NCBI RefSeq assembly: GCF_033095985.1
Contig: NZ_AP026802.1
Span: 992,001-1,056,000, forward strand
From: Xylocopilactobacillus apicola
Lineage (GTDB): Bacteria; Bacillota; Bacilli; Lactobacillales; Lactobacillaceae
Direction of reading: 5' to 3'
DNA length: 64,000 nt
Below the pieces are notes generated by a model that was not told the origin of the DNA, ran no database searches, and worked only from the letters and a program-made list of their open reading frames with translations. The position numbers and the translations under genes are program-made. Position 1 is the stretch's first letter. Each line of letters starts with the position of its first letter. Positions 8,824 to 17,684 of the stretch are shown here, in pieces.

Positions 8824-9256
8824 ATTACCAGCTTTTCTCTTAATTGAAGCGGTTATTTCTCTCTTTTTAACTTGTCTGGCGGTCTTTGTAATATCTTTAA
8901 TAATCAGCTGTTTAAAGGCCATTAATCAGCAAGTCAAAAATGAAACAACTAACGATTATCATTTGGCAGTAATTCAAAGAGATATTTATTTAGGCGATGA
9001 AGTTAAGCTGCAGGAATTTTCACCAGATCAGCTGAAATTTTCTGGCGTATCTAATGGAAATACTGTTTTTTTAGAAAGATATAAAAATATGATCCGAGTT
9101 CGTAGTGTCAATGGCGGACATATGCCGCTTTTAACAGGAATTGATCAGTTAAGTTATCAGCAAGAAAACAATGAAACCATTAAGGAAAAAGTTGTAATCA
9201 ATGGAAAAAAATTTGAAACATATATATTCTTTGAGACGTCACCGGCTGCGCGCTAG
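8813..9256 (+). CDS. comGF: ComGF, minor pseudopilin
   Basis: A 147-residue protein with a pilin-like start (LPAFLLIEAVISLF) and a C-terminal half with the pattern of ComGF: a run of strands ending in a KFETYIFF-type segment. ATG 8813 is preceded by GGAG and overlaps the comGE stop by 11 bp. A longer frame back to 8738 would put 25 extra residues ahead of the leader and is unlikely. Confidence 0.82.
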   Translation: MKNKLPAFLLIEAVISLFLTCLAVFVISLIISCLKAINQQVKNETTNDYHLAVIQRDIYLGDEVKLQEFSPDQLKFSGVSNGNTVFLERYKNMIRVRSVNGGHMPLLTGIDQLSYQQENNETIKEKVVINGKKFETYIFFETSPAAR

Positions 9257-9503
9257 CACTATTTTGAGTGCAGTTTTAATTTTCAACTTGGTTTTAATTG
9301 TTGTTTTATTTATCGAGCGAAATACTTTAGATCACACTGATTCTAGTCAATTAATCAGTAACTATTATCTTAGTGATACGATTAGACGGCTTTGTCCCGA
9401 AGATCAAGAATATTTCGAAACCGATCAAGGAACCGTCAATAAAAAAGACGGAACAGTGACCGTTAAACTTAAAAATGGATATAAGCGGATTTTTAAACGC
9501 TAG
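9201..9503 (+). CDS. comGG: ComGG-like protein, last gene of comG operon
   Basis: A 100-residue protein with a basic N-terminus, one membrane helix (about residues 17-40) and a short extracellular tail. It overlaps comGF by 56 bp. ComGG proteins are poorly conserved, so the name rests on position and topology. Its stop codon shares bases with the stop of the convergent M20 peptidase gene (CTAG at 9500-9503), and no terminator separates the two. Confidence 0.7.
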   Translation: MEKNLKHIYSLRRHRLRASTILSAVLIFNLVLIVVLFIERNTLDHTDSSQLISNYYLSDTIRRLCPEDQEYFETDQGTVNKKDGTVTVKLKNGYKRIFKR

Positions 9504-10654
9504 TGCACATTGATGAAATACTTTTCGCCAATCAGCTTCAATGAATCAATTAAATGAAAATAACTGCTTAATGTGGTGAATTCATCTTTTTGATGAGAAA
9601 TATTCCAATCATCAGCTCCAAAAATGGCTACAGGTAAATTAGGGTTAGCTCGAATAAATAAACTGGCGTCAGTGCCGCCTTTCATGATGTCGAGTTCAAT
9701 GTCGTTAGTGGCGAAACCTTCTTGGGCCATAGATTTAATAAATTGGATAAATTCACTTTGAGGATCAGTGCCAATTGGCAAGAGATCGTTGATGATCGTT
9801 AATTTTAGTTGGTGATCAGGGAGCTGATTAATTTTATCAACTTCGGCGTTTAAGACCGAAATCACTTCTTCGTTAGAAAAACTGTTAGTTGGCCGAATAT
9901 TTCCTCGGAGCAGGGCATAATTAGGGATCGTGTTGATTTGTTTGCCGCCTTCAATGATCGTTACACTGTGAGGAACTGGCCCTAAAATGGGGTCTTCGGG
10001 TGCATATTCAAAGAAGTGTTTCTCAACATTTAAAAAAGGCAGCAAGTTACTAATTGCATTAACTCCCTTGCTTGGATCTGAACTATGGGCAGCGATGCCA
10101 AAGCTTTCGACTTGATAATTCAAAAATCCTGAATGGGCATAAATTACCCGACCACTGGTAGGTTCAGAGATAACTAAGCCTGAAAGATCTTTGGAATAGC
10201 CTTGCTTGGTTAAAAGTTCTGAGCCAGGAGCCCCGCTTTCTTCGGCAAAAGTGGCTAAAAAGCGAATTTTTCCGGCCGGAAGTTTGCCTTCTTCAGTCAT
10301 TTCGATTAAAGCGATGACTTGAGCTGCGAGACCGCTTTTCATGTCGGCTGCTCCTCGTCCATAAAGCCGATCACCTTCGATGTGACCAGAAAATGGGTCA
10401 TAGGTCCATTCGTTGGTATCGCTAACTGCAACCGTATCCATGTGGCCTGAAAATCCTAAAATCCGAGGATCTTCACCTTGACCAATTTCAGCCACCAAGT
10501 TTGCGCGGTCCCCGTCAAGTGGGAGAACTTCGCTTTCGATTTGGTACTCAGATAATAAATCATGTAAGTATTGCGCCACTTTGATTTCGTGAGCGTTCTC
10601 TGAATTGATTTTGATCAAGTCTTGTAAAACTTTAATTTTCTTTTCTTTATTCAT
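9500..10654 (-). CDS. M20-family metallopeptidase (ArgE/DapE/ACY1 type)
   Basis: A 384-residue zinc peptidase/deacylase of the ArgE/DapE family, cytoplasmic. Visible family features are the GHMDTV zinc motif, the GRGAADMKSG motif, the EESG catalytic glutamate region, and a C-terminal GGTDAS segment. ATG 10654 is chosen because AGGAGG lies just upstream; a frame extension to 10696 lacks a site. Substrate cannot be read from the sequence: succinyl-diaminopimelate, acetylornithine or peptides are all possible. A paralogue lies at 44,780-45,997. It stands between the comG operon (convergent) and the met operon (divergent). Confidence 0.85.
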   Translation of the reverse strand: MNKEKKIKVLQDLIKINSENAHEIKVAQYLHDLLSEYQIESEVLPLDGDRANLVAEIGQGEDPRILGFSGHMDTVAVSDTNEWTYDPFSGHIEGDRLYGRGAADMKSGLAAQVIALIEMTEEGKLPAGKIRFLATFAEESGAPGSELLTKQGYSKDLSGLVISEPTSGRVIYAHSGFLNYQVESFGIAAHSSDPSKGVNAISNLLPFLNVEKHFFEYAPEDPILGPVPHSVTIIEGGKQINTIPNYALLRGNIRPTNSFSNEEVISVLNAEVDKINQLPDHQLKLTIINDLLPIGTDPQSEFIQFIKSMAQEGFATNDIELDIMKGGTDASLFIRANPNLPVAIFGADDWNISHQKDEFTTLSSYFHLIDSLKLIGEKYFINVH

Positions 10655-10774
10655 TTTTGTTCCTCCTGTTTGCTTAATTATAAACACAGTTGTCAATCTT
10701 TTGATTTTTTTTTCAAAAAAGATTTGACAATTAGTTCAAAATGATTTAAATTCTATATCAATCAAACCAAACAA

Positions 10775-11029
10775 GTTGATTGGGAAAGTAAATTGATGAA
10801 GTCTATCCAGAGAGCTTGAGAAGATGAGAACAAGTTAGATTAAGTCAATCGAAAATGGCCCATGATTGGCATCGCTGAATATTTTAAGCGATGATGCCTG
10901 GCACCCATTACCGTGCACGCTTATAGTACTTTTTGTAAGTTAGTGAGGGGATTAGTGTAAGCTGATCCTGAAGTAGAATGGTCCACGAGTAACTCGTTTC
11001 TAAATTATTTTAGAAGCGAGTTTTTTTGG
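10775..11029 (+). promoter_or_regulatory. Methionine T-box leader of metQNI
   Basis: A tRNA-sensing leader. Stem I can be folded from about 10,780: an AGTA loop-E strand (10787-10790) opposite GAAAATG gives specifier ATG (10855-10857, methionine); ATTGA pairs with TCAAT, TCTA with TAGA, and CTTG with CAAG, with the conserved AGAGAG bulge at 10810-10815. The T-box-like element is AATGGTCCACGAG (about 10977-10989), where TGGT can pair with ACCA of uncharged tRNA-Met. A terminator follows: CTCG-TTCTAAA / TTTAGAAGCGAG and seven Ts (10991-11027). Met T-boxes upstream of methionine transporters are known in Lactobacillales. Low charged tRNA-Met should turn the operon on. Confidence 0.83.
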
Positions 11030-11053
11030 TTTTAAATTTAGGAGGAATGGAAA

Positions 11054-11890
11054 ATGAAAAAGTATCAAAAATTGTTATTGCTAGTTTTGACTTTCTGCGC
11101 TGCATTATTTTTAGTATCGTGTGGCAGCAGCAAGAAAAGCGAGTCATCGAGTGAGGGGACAAAAACAGTCAAGGTCGGGATTATTGGATCCGACGAACGG
11201 GTTTGGGATGCGATTAAGCCGGAGTTAAAGAAAAAGGGCATTGAGGTTAAATTGGTGCAATTTACGACTTACGATCAGCCAAACCAAGCTTTAGTCAGCG
11301 GCGATATTGATCTTAATTCTTATCAACATATTTTTTATTTAAATAATTGGAATAAAGCTCACCATGCTGATTTAGTACCAATTGGCAATACAATTATTGC
11401 TCCGCTGGCTGTTTATTCTAAGAAAATTAAAAGTATCGATAATTTAAAGAGCGGTGATACGATTTCAATTCCTAACGATGCTACGAATCAAGCACGGGCG
11501 CTGCAATTGCTGGAATCGGCAAAAGTTATCACTTTGAAATCAGGAGTTGAAATTCCAACGCCAAATGATGTCGTTAAGAATCCTAAAAAAGTTAAAATTA
11601 CACCACTCGATGCTTCTCAAACCGCTCGTTCGCTTGATGACGTGACAGTGGCAATAATCAATAATGGCGTCGCACTTGATGCTAAATTGAATCCCCACAC
11701 TGCTATTTACACTGAAAAAATTACAAAGAAATCTAAGCCTTGGATCAACGTTCTAGTTGCTCAAAAGAAAGACAAAAACAATAAAACGTATCAAGAAGTA
11801 GTTAAGGCGTATCAGACTGAAAAAGTTGCTCAAAAATTAAAAGAGGTCTACCAGGGTTCGTCGGTTCCCGCTTGGAATTATAAATTTTAA
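11054..11890 (+). CDS. metQ: MetQ, methionine-binding lipoprotein
   Basis: A 278-residue NlpA/MetQ-family substrate-binding lipoprotein of the methionine ABC importer. Signal peptide with lipobox LVSC, lipid-anchored at Cys23, followed by a Ser/Lys-rich linker and the two-lobed binding domain (VKVGIIGSDE at its start). ATG 11054 has GGAGGA 8 bp upstream. It is first in the T-box-controlled operon metQ-metN-metI. Confidence 0.92.
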   Translation: MKKYQKLLLLVLTFCAALFLVSCGSSKKSESSSEGTKTVKVGIIGSDERVWDAIKPELKKKGIEVKLVQFTTYDQPNQALVSGDIDLNSYQHIFYLNNWNKAHHADLVPIGNTIIAPLAVYSKKIKSIDNLKSGDTISIPNDATNQARALQLLESAKVITLKSGVEIPTPNDVVKNPKKVKITPLDASQTARSLDDVTVAIINNGVALDAKLNPHTAIYTEKITKKSKPWINVLVAQKKDKNNKTYQEVVKAYQTEKVAQKLKEVYQGSSVPAWNYKF

Positions 11891-11908
11891 AGATAGAAGG
11901 TAATCACT

Positions 11909-12952
11909 TTGGAAGAACCAATTATTCAATTAAAAGACATCACTGTTGATTTTTCGAACAAGGAAAAGAAAGTACGGGCGGTTGATCACGTGAGCTTAAA
12001 CGTTAATCGGGGCGATATTTTTGGAATCGTCGGCTACTCCGGTGCTGGTAAGAGCACTTTGGTACGAGTAATCAACCTGTTGCAGCGCCCAAGTGCGGGA
12101 GAAGTTCTGGTAAATGGTCAGGATCTCTTAAGTTTAAAAGAGCAGGAATTGCGCGCTAGCCGGAAAAAAATCGGGATGATTTTTCAACATTTCAATTTAA
12201 TGAATGCCCGGACAATATTTAATAATGTTGCTTTTGCGCTAAAGGGCAGTGATTTGACCAAGCAGCAAAAATCAGAGCGAGTTAAGGAACTTCTGGAATT
12301 GGTTGGACTGAGCGATAAAGCTAATAATTACCCGAGTCAGTTATCTGGCGGCCAAAAGCAAAGGGTAGGAATTGCCCGAGCACTGGCAAATCATCCTGAT
12401 ATCTTGATTTCTGATGAGGCAACGAGTGCGCTGGATCCCAAGACTACTCAGTCGATTTTGGAATTATTGAATCGGTTGAACAAACAACTAGGATTAACGA
12501 TCGTCTTAATTACGCACCAAATGGAAGCCGTTAAACAAATTAGCCATCAGGTGGCGGTGATGGATCAAGGTCGAATTATTGAAGAAGGTTCTGTTTATCA
12601 AATTTTCAGCGAGCCAAAAACTGCGCTCACTAAATCGTTTATTAACACTACAACTCGATTAGATGAGACTTTAGCAGCCTTCGATGTCAGAAATCTTAAG
12701 GCAGGGGAGAAGATGCTTCAACTCTCATATCTCGGAGAATCTGCAGATGAGCCATTGATCTCGTCTTTGTATCAGAAATTTCAAGTATCAGCCAATATTC
12801 TTTACGGCAACATCGAAATGCTTCAGGGGCAGCCGCTTGGCAATTTAGTGGTTATATTGTCAGGACAGTCAGAACAAATTACGCAAGCAATCGATTATTT
12901 AAAGCAATCAAAGGTGCACGTCAGAGAAATTGAAGGGATCGATGAAAAATGA
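11909..12952 (+). CDS. metN: MetN, methionine ABC importer ATPase
   Basis: A 347-residue ATPase. Walker [10 protein letters not shown] is at 42-50, Q-loop FQHFN follows, signature LSGGQKQR is at 145-152, and Walker [13 protein letters not shown] is next. A C-terminal NIL (ACT-like) domain at about 265-345 senses methionine and inhibits transport in this family. Start is TTG 11909 with GAAGG upstream. The stop overlaps the metI start (ATGA). Confidence 0.93.
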   Translation: MEEPIIQLKDITVDFSNKEKKVRAVDHVSLNVNRGDIFGIVGYSGAGKSTLVRVINLLQRPSAGEVLVNGQDLLSLKEQELRASRKKIGMIFQHFNLMNARTIFNNVAFALKGSDLTKQQKSERVKELLELVGLSDKANNYPSQLSGGQKQRVGIARALANHPDILISDEATSALDPKTTQSILELLNRLNKQLGLTIVLITHQMEAVKQISHQVAVMDQGRIIEEGSVYQIFSEPKTALTKSFINTTTRLDETLAAFDVRNLKAGEKMLQLSYLGESADEPLISSLYQKFQVSANILYGNIEMLQGQPLGNLVVILSGQSEQITQAIDYLKQSKVHVREIEGIDEK

Positions 12953-14022
12953 GTTTTATTGCAAAATATTTACCAAATGTAGTAACTAATTGGAGCGGCG
13001 ATTATGGATTTGTCAGTGCGATCTGGCAGACTCTCTATATGACCTTTGCTAGCGCATTTATGGCGGGAATTCTAGGATTGTTTTTCGGAGTTTTATTGGT
13101 GGTGACCGATAAAAACGGAATCAATCCCCACCCGGTTTTCTACAGTATCTTAGATAAATTAGTTAACGTCTTTCGTTCCATTCCCTTCATTATAATGTTA
13201 GCGCTCCTCCTACATCTGCTTTATGCGCGTTTTTGGTACAAGTTTTTATACGACTTAGGGGTTGTTCCAACCAAAGAACCTTTTCAAAAATTAGTCAACC
13301 AAGGTATGATTCTCGGAAATAATCACGAGAAAATGAGTAAGTCTAAGGGTAATGTTGTTAATCCTGATGATATTATTGAGGAATATGGGGTCGACTCCTT
13401 AAGAGTTTATGAAATGTTTATGGGACCACTCGAACAGTCAATTAGTTGGTCGGATGAAGGTTTAGCCGGAACAAGAAGATGGTTAGATCGAATTTGGCGG
13501 ATCTATGTTGATGAAGATAGCGATGAACTTAGTTCAAAAATTACTGATCAAAACACACCAGAGCTAGATTTTATTTATCATAAAACCATTAAAACGGTGA
13601 CTGAAGATTACAGTAGAATGCGATTTAATATTGCAATTTCTGCAATGATGGTCTTCATTAATGAAGTACAAAAGGCCGACCATTTTAATCGCGAAATGGC
13701 AACAAATTTCTTGAAATTATTAAATCCAATTGCTCCTCATTTAACAGAAGAACTAAATGAACGATTAGGTAATAATGAATCTTTAACATACTCGGAGTGG
13801 CCAACTTTTGATGTTAATAAGATTGTTGAGGATACGGTAACAATAGCCGTTCAGGTAAATGGCAAATTGAGAGGAACTATTGAAGCTTCTGTTGATGAGG
13901 ATCAAGAACAGTTAAAAGATAAAGCTAAAAATCTGGAAAATGTTCAGAAATTTATTGAGGACCATCAAGTTGTTAAGACTATTGTAGTTCCTAATAAAAT
14001 CGTTAATATTGTGGTTAAGTAG
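12949..14022 (+). pseudogene. In-frame chimera: MetI residues 1-87 fused to the LeuRS C-terminus
   Basis: A 357-residue open frame created by the duplication junction. Codons 1-87 (12,949-13,209) equal intact metI at 31,211 and encode the first membrane segments of the methionine permease. Codons 88-357 encode the C-terminal third of leucyl-tRNA synthetase, beginning [12 protein letters not shown] and including KMSKS and the anticodon-binding and C-terminal domains. The MetI part lacks the EAA loop that docks MetN. The LeuRS part lacks the HIGH motif and editing domain. Neither activity is expected, but the fusion is in frame behind the met T-box and could be made as a membrane-tethered tRNA-binding fragment. 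Alternatively it is an assembly product. Confidence 0.9.
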
Positions 14023-14029
14023 GGAATTC

Positions 14030-15642
14030 TTGGCAAACGATAAAAGCACCAATTCAAAATTTATCAGCGGTTCATTTTGGATGACATTTGGTAACGTTGC
14101 CTCCAATCTCTTAGGGGCACTTTATGTAATTCCCTGGCTTAATTGGTTACGACCAAATGATGCAATCGCTAACTCTCTTTTTCAAAAGGATATCAGTGGT
14201 ATGCGCTTTTTCTGGTTATCTCACAGGCTGGGATTCCAGGAGCTATTGCAAAACAAGTAGCAAAGTATAACGCTTTGGGTGAGTATTCTACCAGCAAAAA
14301 GATTTTTAAACATGGAGCCATGTTATGGTGGCACTGGGGTTTTGTTTAGTGTGATAATGTTTGTTGTTGCACCAGTCCTTTCAGCTGGCGATAATCGATT
14401 AATTCCGATTTTTCGCTCGCTTTCTGTTGCAATTTTGATAATTCCGGTTATGAGTCTTTTACGAGGATTTACTCAAGGTTTCAATGATATGAAACCATCA
14501 GCCATCTCTCTACTTATTGAGCAAATTTCCGCATTATTTTTATCTTAGGATCGACGTATCTAATTATTAAGGTTTTTCACCGTTCCTATGTTCTAGCAGT
14601 TGTTTTTTCAACGTTTGCAGCTTTTATTGGCGCAGTTTTTTCCCTTTTGTTTCTTTTAAGTACAATTTTGCTTCATAAAAAAAAATATCATTTAAACGTT
14701 AATGAAAGGAATTCCAGGCTTTCAACTACAGATTTATTTCTTGAGATTATTAAGCAATCAGTCCCGTACATTTTCACTGATTCTTCAATCACTTTGTTTT
14801 TCTTAATTGATCAGTACACTTTTAATCGAGCGATGCTTTTGGTTAAACATTATTCCAAGGATCAATTGGACTTCTTCTACGCATTATTTGCTGCAAATGC
14901 CAATAAATTAACGACGATTGTCTTGTCGCTAGCAGTTGCGATGGCAGTGAGTTTAACTCCGCTTTTATCATCAATGATTACAAAAAAGAAGTAGGAAAAA
15001 TTAGAGTTCAGATCAGGAAAATTCTTGAAGTATTTAATTTCATCATATTTCCGGCTTCATTAGGTGTTATGGCTGTTGCAGCACCGCTTTACACTATTTT
15101 TATCGCTATGATCGATTAGGAATTTTAATTCTCCAAATTTCAGCAGTTGTTTGTATTGTTGAAGCTATGTTTATGGTATTATCTGCGATTTTTCAGGCTT
15201 CATACTTTAATTCAGTTGCAATTAAATATTTATTGTTTGGGATTGGATTAAAACTTTTATTTCAGTTCCCTTGCGTTTATTTTATGCGGGAAAAAGGAGC
15301 TATTTTTGCCACGGGACTGGCGCTTTTAATTACGTGTCTGTTAATGTTTAGGGAATTGGTTCATACATTTTCTTAAAACTTAATTATTTTATGCGCCGTT
15401 CATTTGCCCTTTTATTGCTTTCGATGGTCATGGCCTTGGTCACTAATTTTGCGGTTAAACTTATGTATCATTTTGTAGATCCAAGAGATCGTTTTTTGGC
15501 GGTAATTATTTTAATTGTTGCCATCATTTTGGGCGTTATAATTTATGGCTTCCTTGTTTTAAAGACAGGCCTGGCCAATTATGTTTTTGGGAAAAAGGCT
15601 CTTCAAAAGATCAAAAAAATGATTTTTCGTTCGGGCAATTGA
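14030..15642 (+). pseudogene. MurJ/YtgP-like flippase with seven -1 frameshifts
   Basis: Polysaccharide-biosynthesis/lipid II flippase family (YtgP/SpoVB type), which follows leuS in many lactobacilli. The product would be a ~14-helix protein of about 540 residues, starting at TTG 14030. Restoring one base at each of seven places gives one continuous family-like protein (for example QKGYQWYALFLVISQAGIPG). The breaks are at about 14188 (GG), 14325 (A), 14336-14339 (GGGG), 14530 (CC), 14981-14987 (A run), 15103 (T run) and 15357 (GG). All are one base short in a homopolymer. The frame order 2-1-0-2-1-0-2-1 confirms seven single deletions. Flanking leuS and yebC are intact. This is either decay of a redundant copy or uncorrected sequencing error. 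Confidence 0.88.
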
Positions 15643-15651
15643 GGCTTAGTA

Positions 15652-15680
15652 TTGAATGAACTGGCATAGAGTGCTATATT
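15652..15680 (+). promoter_or_regulatory. Promoter of yebC
   Basis: TTGAAT (15652-15657), 17-bp spacer, TATATT (15675-15680), 60 bp before the yebC start. A reasonable sigma-70 match. Confidence 0.6.
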
Positions 15681-15739
15681 ATTTAACGGTAAACGATAAT
15701 GGTAGACATTTATAGAATTTAACTAAAGGAGTTTTGAAT

Positions 15740-16459
15740 ATGTCAGGACATTCAAAATGGCACAATATTCAAGGTCGTAAAAACGCTCAAGACGCAAAGA
15801 GAGGAAAGATTTTTCAAAAAATATCGAAAGAACTTTATGTTGCGGCAAAGGCTGGAGGACCTGATCCGTCAGGTAATCCTAATTTACGATTGGTTATGGA
15901 GAAAGCTAAACAAGCTAACATGCCAAAAGACAATATTAAACGGGCAATTGATAAAGCATCAGGAGTTGGCGGTGCAAATTATGAGGAAATTGTCTATGAA
16001 GGATACGGTCCCGGCGGAGTTGCTGTTTTGGTTTATGCTTTAACCGATAACAAAAATCGAACTGCAACCGAAGTTAGAATGGCATTTAATCGTAACGGCG
16101 GAACAATGGGGGAAACTGGTTCAGTATCTTACATGTTTTCTCGTAAGGGTGAAATTATTATCCCTAAAGAAGACCAAGATCTCGACGAAGATCAATTGAC
16201 ACTAGATGCTTTAGACGCTGGCGCGGATGATATCGTTAATGAAGATGATTATTATACGATTTATACTGATCCCAAATCTCTTAATGAGGTTAAAGAGAGT
16301 TTAGAGAAGTCTGGATACGTTCTTTCAAGTGCAGAAGTAAGCATGATTCCTAACGTTACAACTAAAGTGCCAGAAGACAAAGAAGAAAAATTTGAACACA
16401 TGCTGGATGCACTTGATGATAGTGATGATGTTTCAGATGTTTATACTGCGGCAGAATAA
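15740..16459 (+). CDS. yebC: YebC/PmpR family protein
   Basis: A 239-residue YebC/TACO1-family protein, recognised by the [25 protein letters not shown] start and the GYGPGGVA segment. The family was annotated as transcriptional regulators; several members have been tied to translation of proline-rich stretches. ATG 15740 follows AAGGAG by 9 bp; two extra residues upstream are open but lack a site. In many lactobacilli yebC stands directly before comGA; here sugar genes lie in between. Followed by a terminator. Confidence 0.93.
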   Translation: MSGHSKWHNIQGRKNAQDAKRGKIFQKISKELYVAAKAGGPDPSGNPNLRLVMEKAKQANMPKDNIKRAIDKASGVGGANYEEIVYEGYGPGGVAVLVYALTDNKNRTATEVRMAFNRNGGTMGETGSVSYMFSRKGEIIIPKEDQDLDEDQLTLDALDAGADDIVNEDDYYTIYTDPKSLNEVKESLEKSGYVLSSAEVSMIPNVTTKVPEDKEEKFEHMLDALDDSDDVSDVYTAAE

Positions 16460-16470
16460 TTATTTTTGAT

Positions 16471-16500
16471 AGCCTTTGAAAAAGGGCTTTTTTTTTTGCA
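16471..16500 (+). terminator. Terminator after yebC
   Basis: AGCCTTT / AAAGGGCT hairpin (one bulged G) with a long T run. The rest of the 270-bp gap to the next gene is very A/T-rich with no other gene visible. Confidence 0.75.
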
Positions 16501-16653
16501 ACAAATGAGGTAATTTTCAATTTTTTTCTGAATTTTTATTTGATAAATTTCAAATGTGATTTTGTAGGCAAATTAAAGATCTTGATTTATCAAGGATTTC
16601 AGCGTTTTTTAAAAAACAAATTGAATTTTTTTGAAAAAAAATTTTGAATATCA

Positions 16654-16682
16654 TTGTTTATTGATTCATAAATTGATACAAT
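16654..16682 (+). promoter_or_regulatory. Promoter of the ketopantoate reductase-family gene
   Basis: TTGTTT (16654-16659), 17-bp spacer, TACAAT (16677-16682), 48 bp before the ATG. Confidence 0.55.
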
Positions 16683-16730
16683 AACTTTACTTTTTTTCAG
16701 AAAAGAATATCAATAACGGGGGAACAAATT

Positions 16731-17675
16731 ATGAAAATTACAATTCTTGGTGCTGGTGGGATGGGTAGCCGTTTTGCAATTAAATTGCACAAAAAAGGAA
16801 ATGATGTCAAATTGATTGATGGTTGGCAGATAAACGTAGATACAATCAAAAAAAATGGAATATTCGCTAATTTTAATGGTGAAGAGCTCTTTGAATATAT
16901 TCCGATTATATCGCCTGAAGAGATTGAAAAAGATGAACAACAGGCCGATTTAATTATTGTTTTTACTAAATCATATCAATTGCGAGAGATGCTCCAAGGG
17001 GTAAAGCAGATTATTGGCCCTAATACCTATGTCTTGTGCTTGTTAAATGGGATGGGTCATGAAGAGGTATTAAAGGAGTTTGTACCAAAGCAAAATATTT
17101 TGTTAGGTATTACGATGTGGACAGCGATTATGGAGGCTCCTGGTAGAGTTAAATTGTTTGGGACGGGGGATGTCGAAATGCAAAACCTTGAACCAGGGTC
17201 AGATCACAAAAAATTTGCTGAAGAAGTTGTTGGGGTTTTAAGTGATGCGGGATTGAATGCTCGTTACAGTGAAAACGTTAAATATTCTATTTATCGCAAA
17301 GCTGCGTTAAATGGGACCTTAAATAGTTTATGTACGATCTTAGAATGCAATATCGGTCAATTAGGAAAAACTAAGGAGGCAGAAACTCTTCTTAAAGAGA
17401 TAATTGCTGAATTTGCGGCTGTCGGGGCAAAAGAGGGAATTAACTTAGACCAAGAAGAAGTTTACGAACATATTTACCAAACTTTTTTGGGCGATATTAC
17501 TGAACATTATCCTTCGATGTATCAAGATTTGATCAAGAATCATCGGCCAACTGAAATTGATTTCATTAATGGTGCAATTTCTAGTAAAGGAACAAAATAT
17601 GGGGTGCCAACGCCTTATTGCACTCTATTAACTCAATTAATCCATGCAAAGGAACAAATAATAAATGTAAGTTAG
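16731..17675 (+). CDS. 2-dehydropantoate 2-reductase family oxidoreductase
   Basis: A 314-residue NAD(P)-dependent reductase of the PanE/ApbA family. The N-terminus has the Rossmann dinucleotide motif GAGGMGS (7-13); the C-terminal helical domain (from about 180) starts with a KAALNGTLNSL segment as in ketopantoate reductases. The family reduces ketopantoate to pantoate for coenzyme A, but many paralogues act on other 2-keto acids. Being 9 bp upstream of an EIIC-type permease and with no other pantothenate genes, a catabolic role on an imported substrate is possible. Start ATG 16731 follows GGGGGAA. Confidence 0.8.
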   Translation: MKITILGAGGMGSRFAIKLHKKGNDVKLIDGWQINVDTIKKNGIFANFNGEELFEYIPIISPEEIEKDEQQADLIIVFTKSYQLREMLQGVKQIIGPNTYVLCLLNGMGHEEVLKEFVPKQNILLGITMWTAIMEAPGRVKLFGTGDVEMQNLEPGSDHKKFAEEVVGVLSDAGLNARYSENVKYSIYRKAALNGTLNSLCTILECNIGQLGKTKEAETLLKEIIAEFAAVGAKEGINLDQEEVYEHIYQTFLGDITEHYPSMYQDLIKNHRPTEIDFINGAISSKGTKYGVPTPYCTLLTQLIHAKEQIINVS

Positions 17676-17684
17676 GGGAAAAAT

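Larger units (their letters stand above)
1..13209. repeat. Tandem duplication, copy A (right 13.2 kb of the unit)
   Basis: This stretch recurs at 18,264-31,471. The offset is 18,263 up to about position 1,002 and 18,262 afterwards, because copy A has five Gs where copy B has four. Every predicted protein in the two stretches is identical apart from the MFS gene hit by that G. Identity stops sharply after position 13,209 (31,471 in copy B), where copy A continues as leuS and copy B as the rest of metI. The left end of copy A lies about 5 kb before the window. Confidence 0.97.

Noticed and set aside
13150-13260. Insertion sequence or long repeat at the duplication junction
   Set aside because: The sequence passes directly from metI to leuS codons; no inverted repeats, transposase or target-site duplication are visible.
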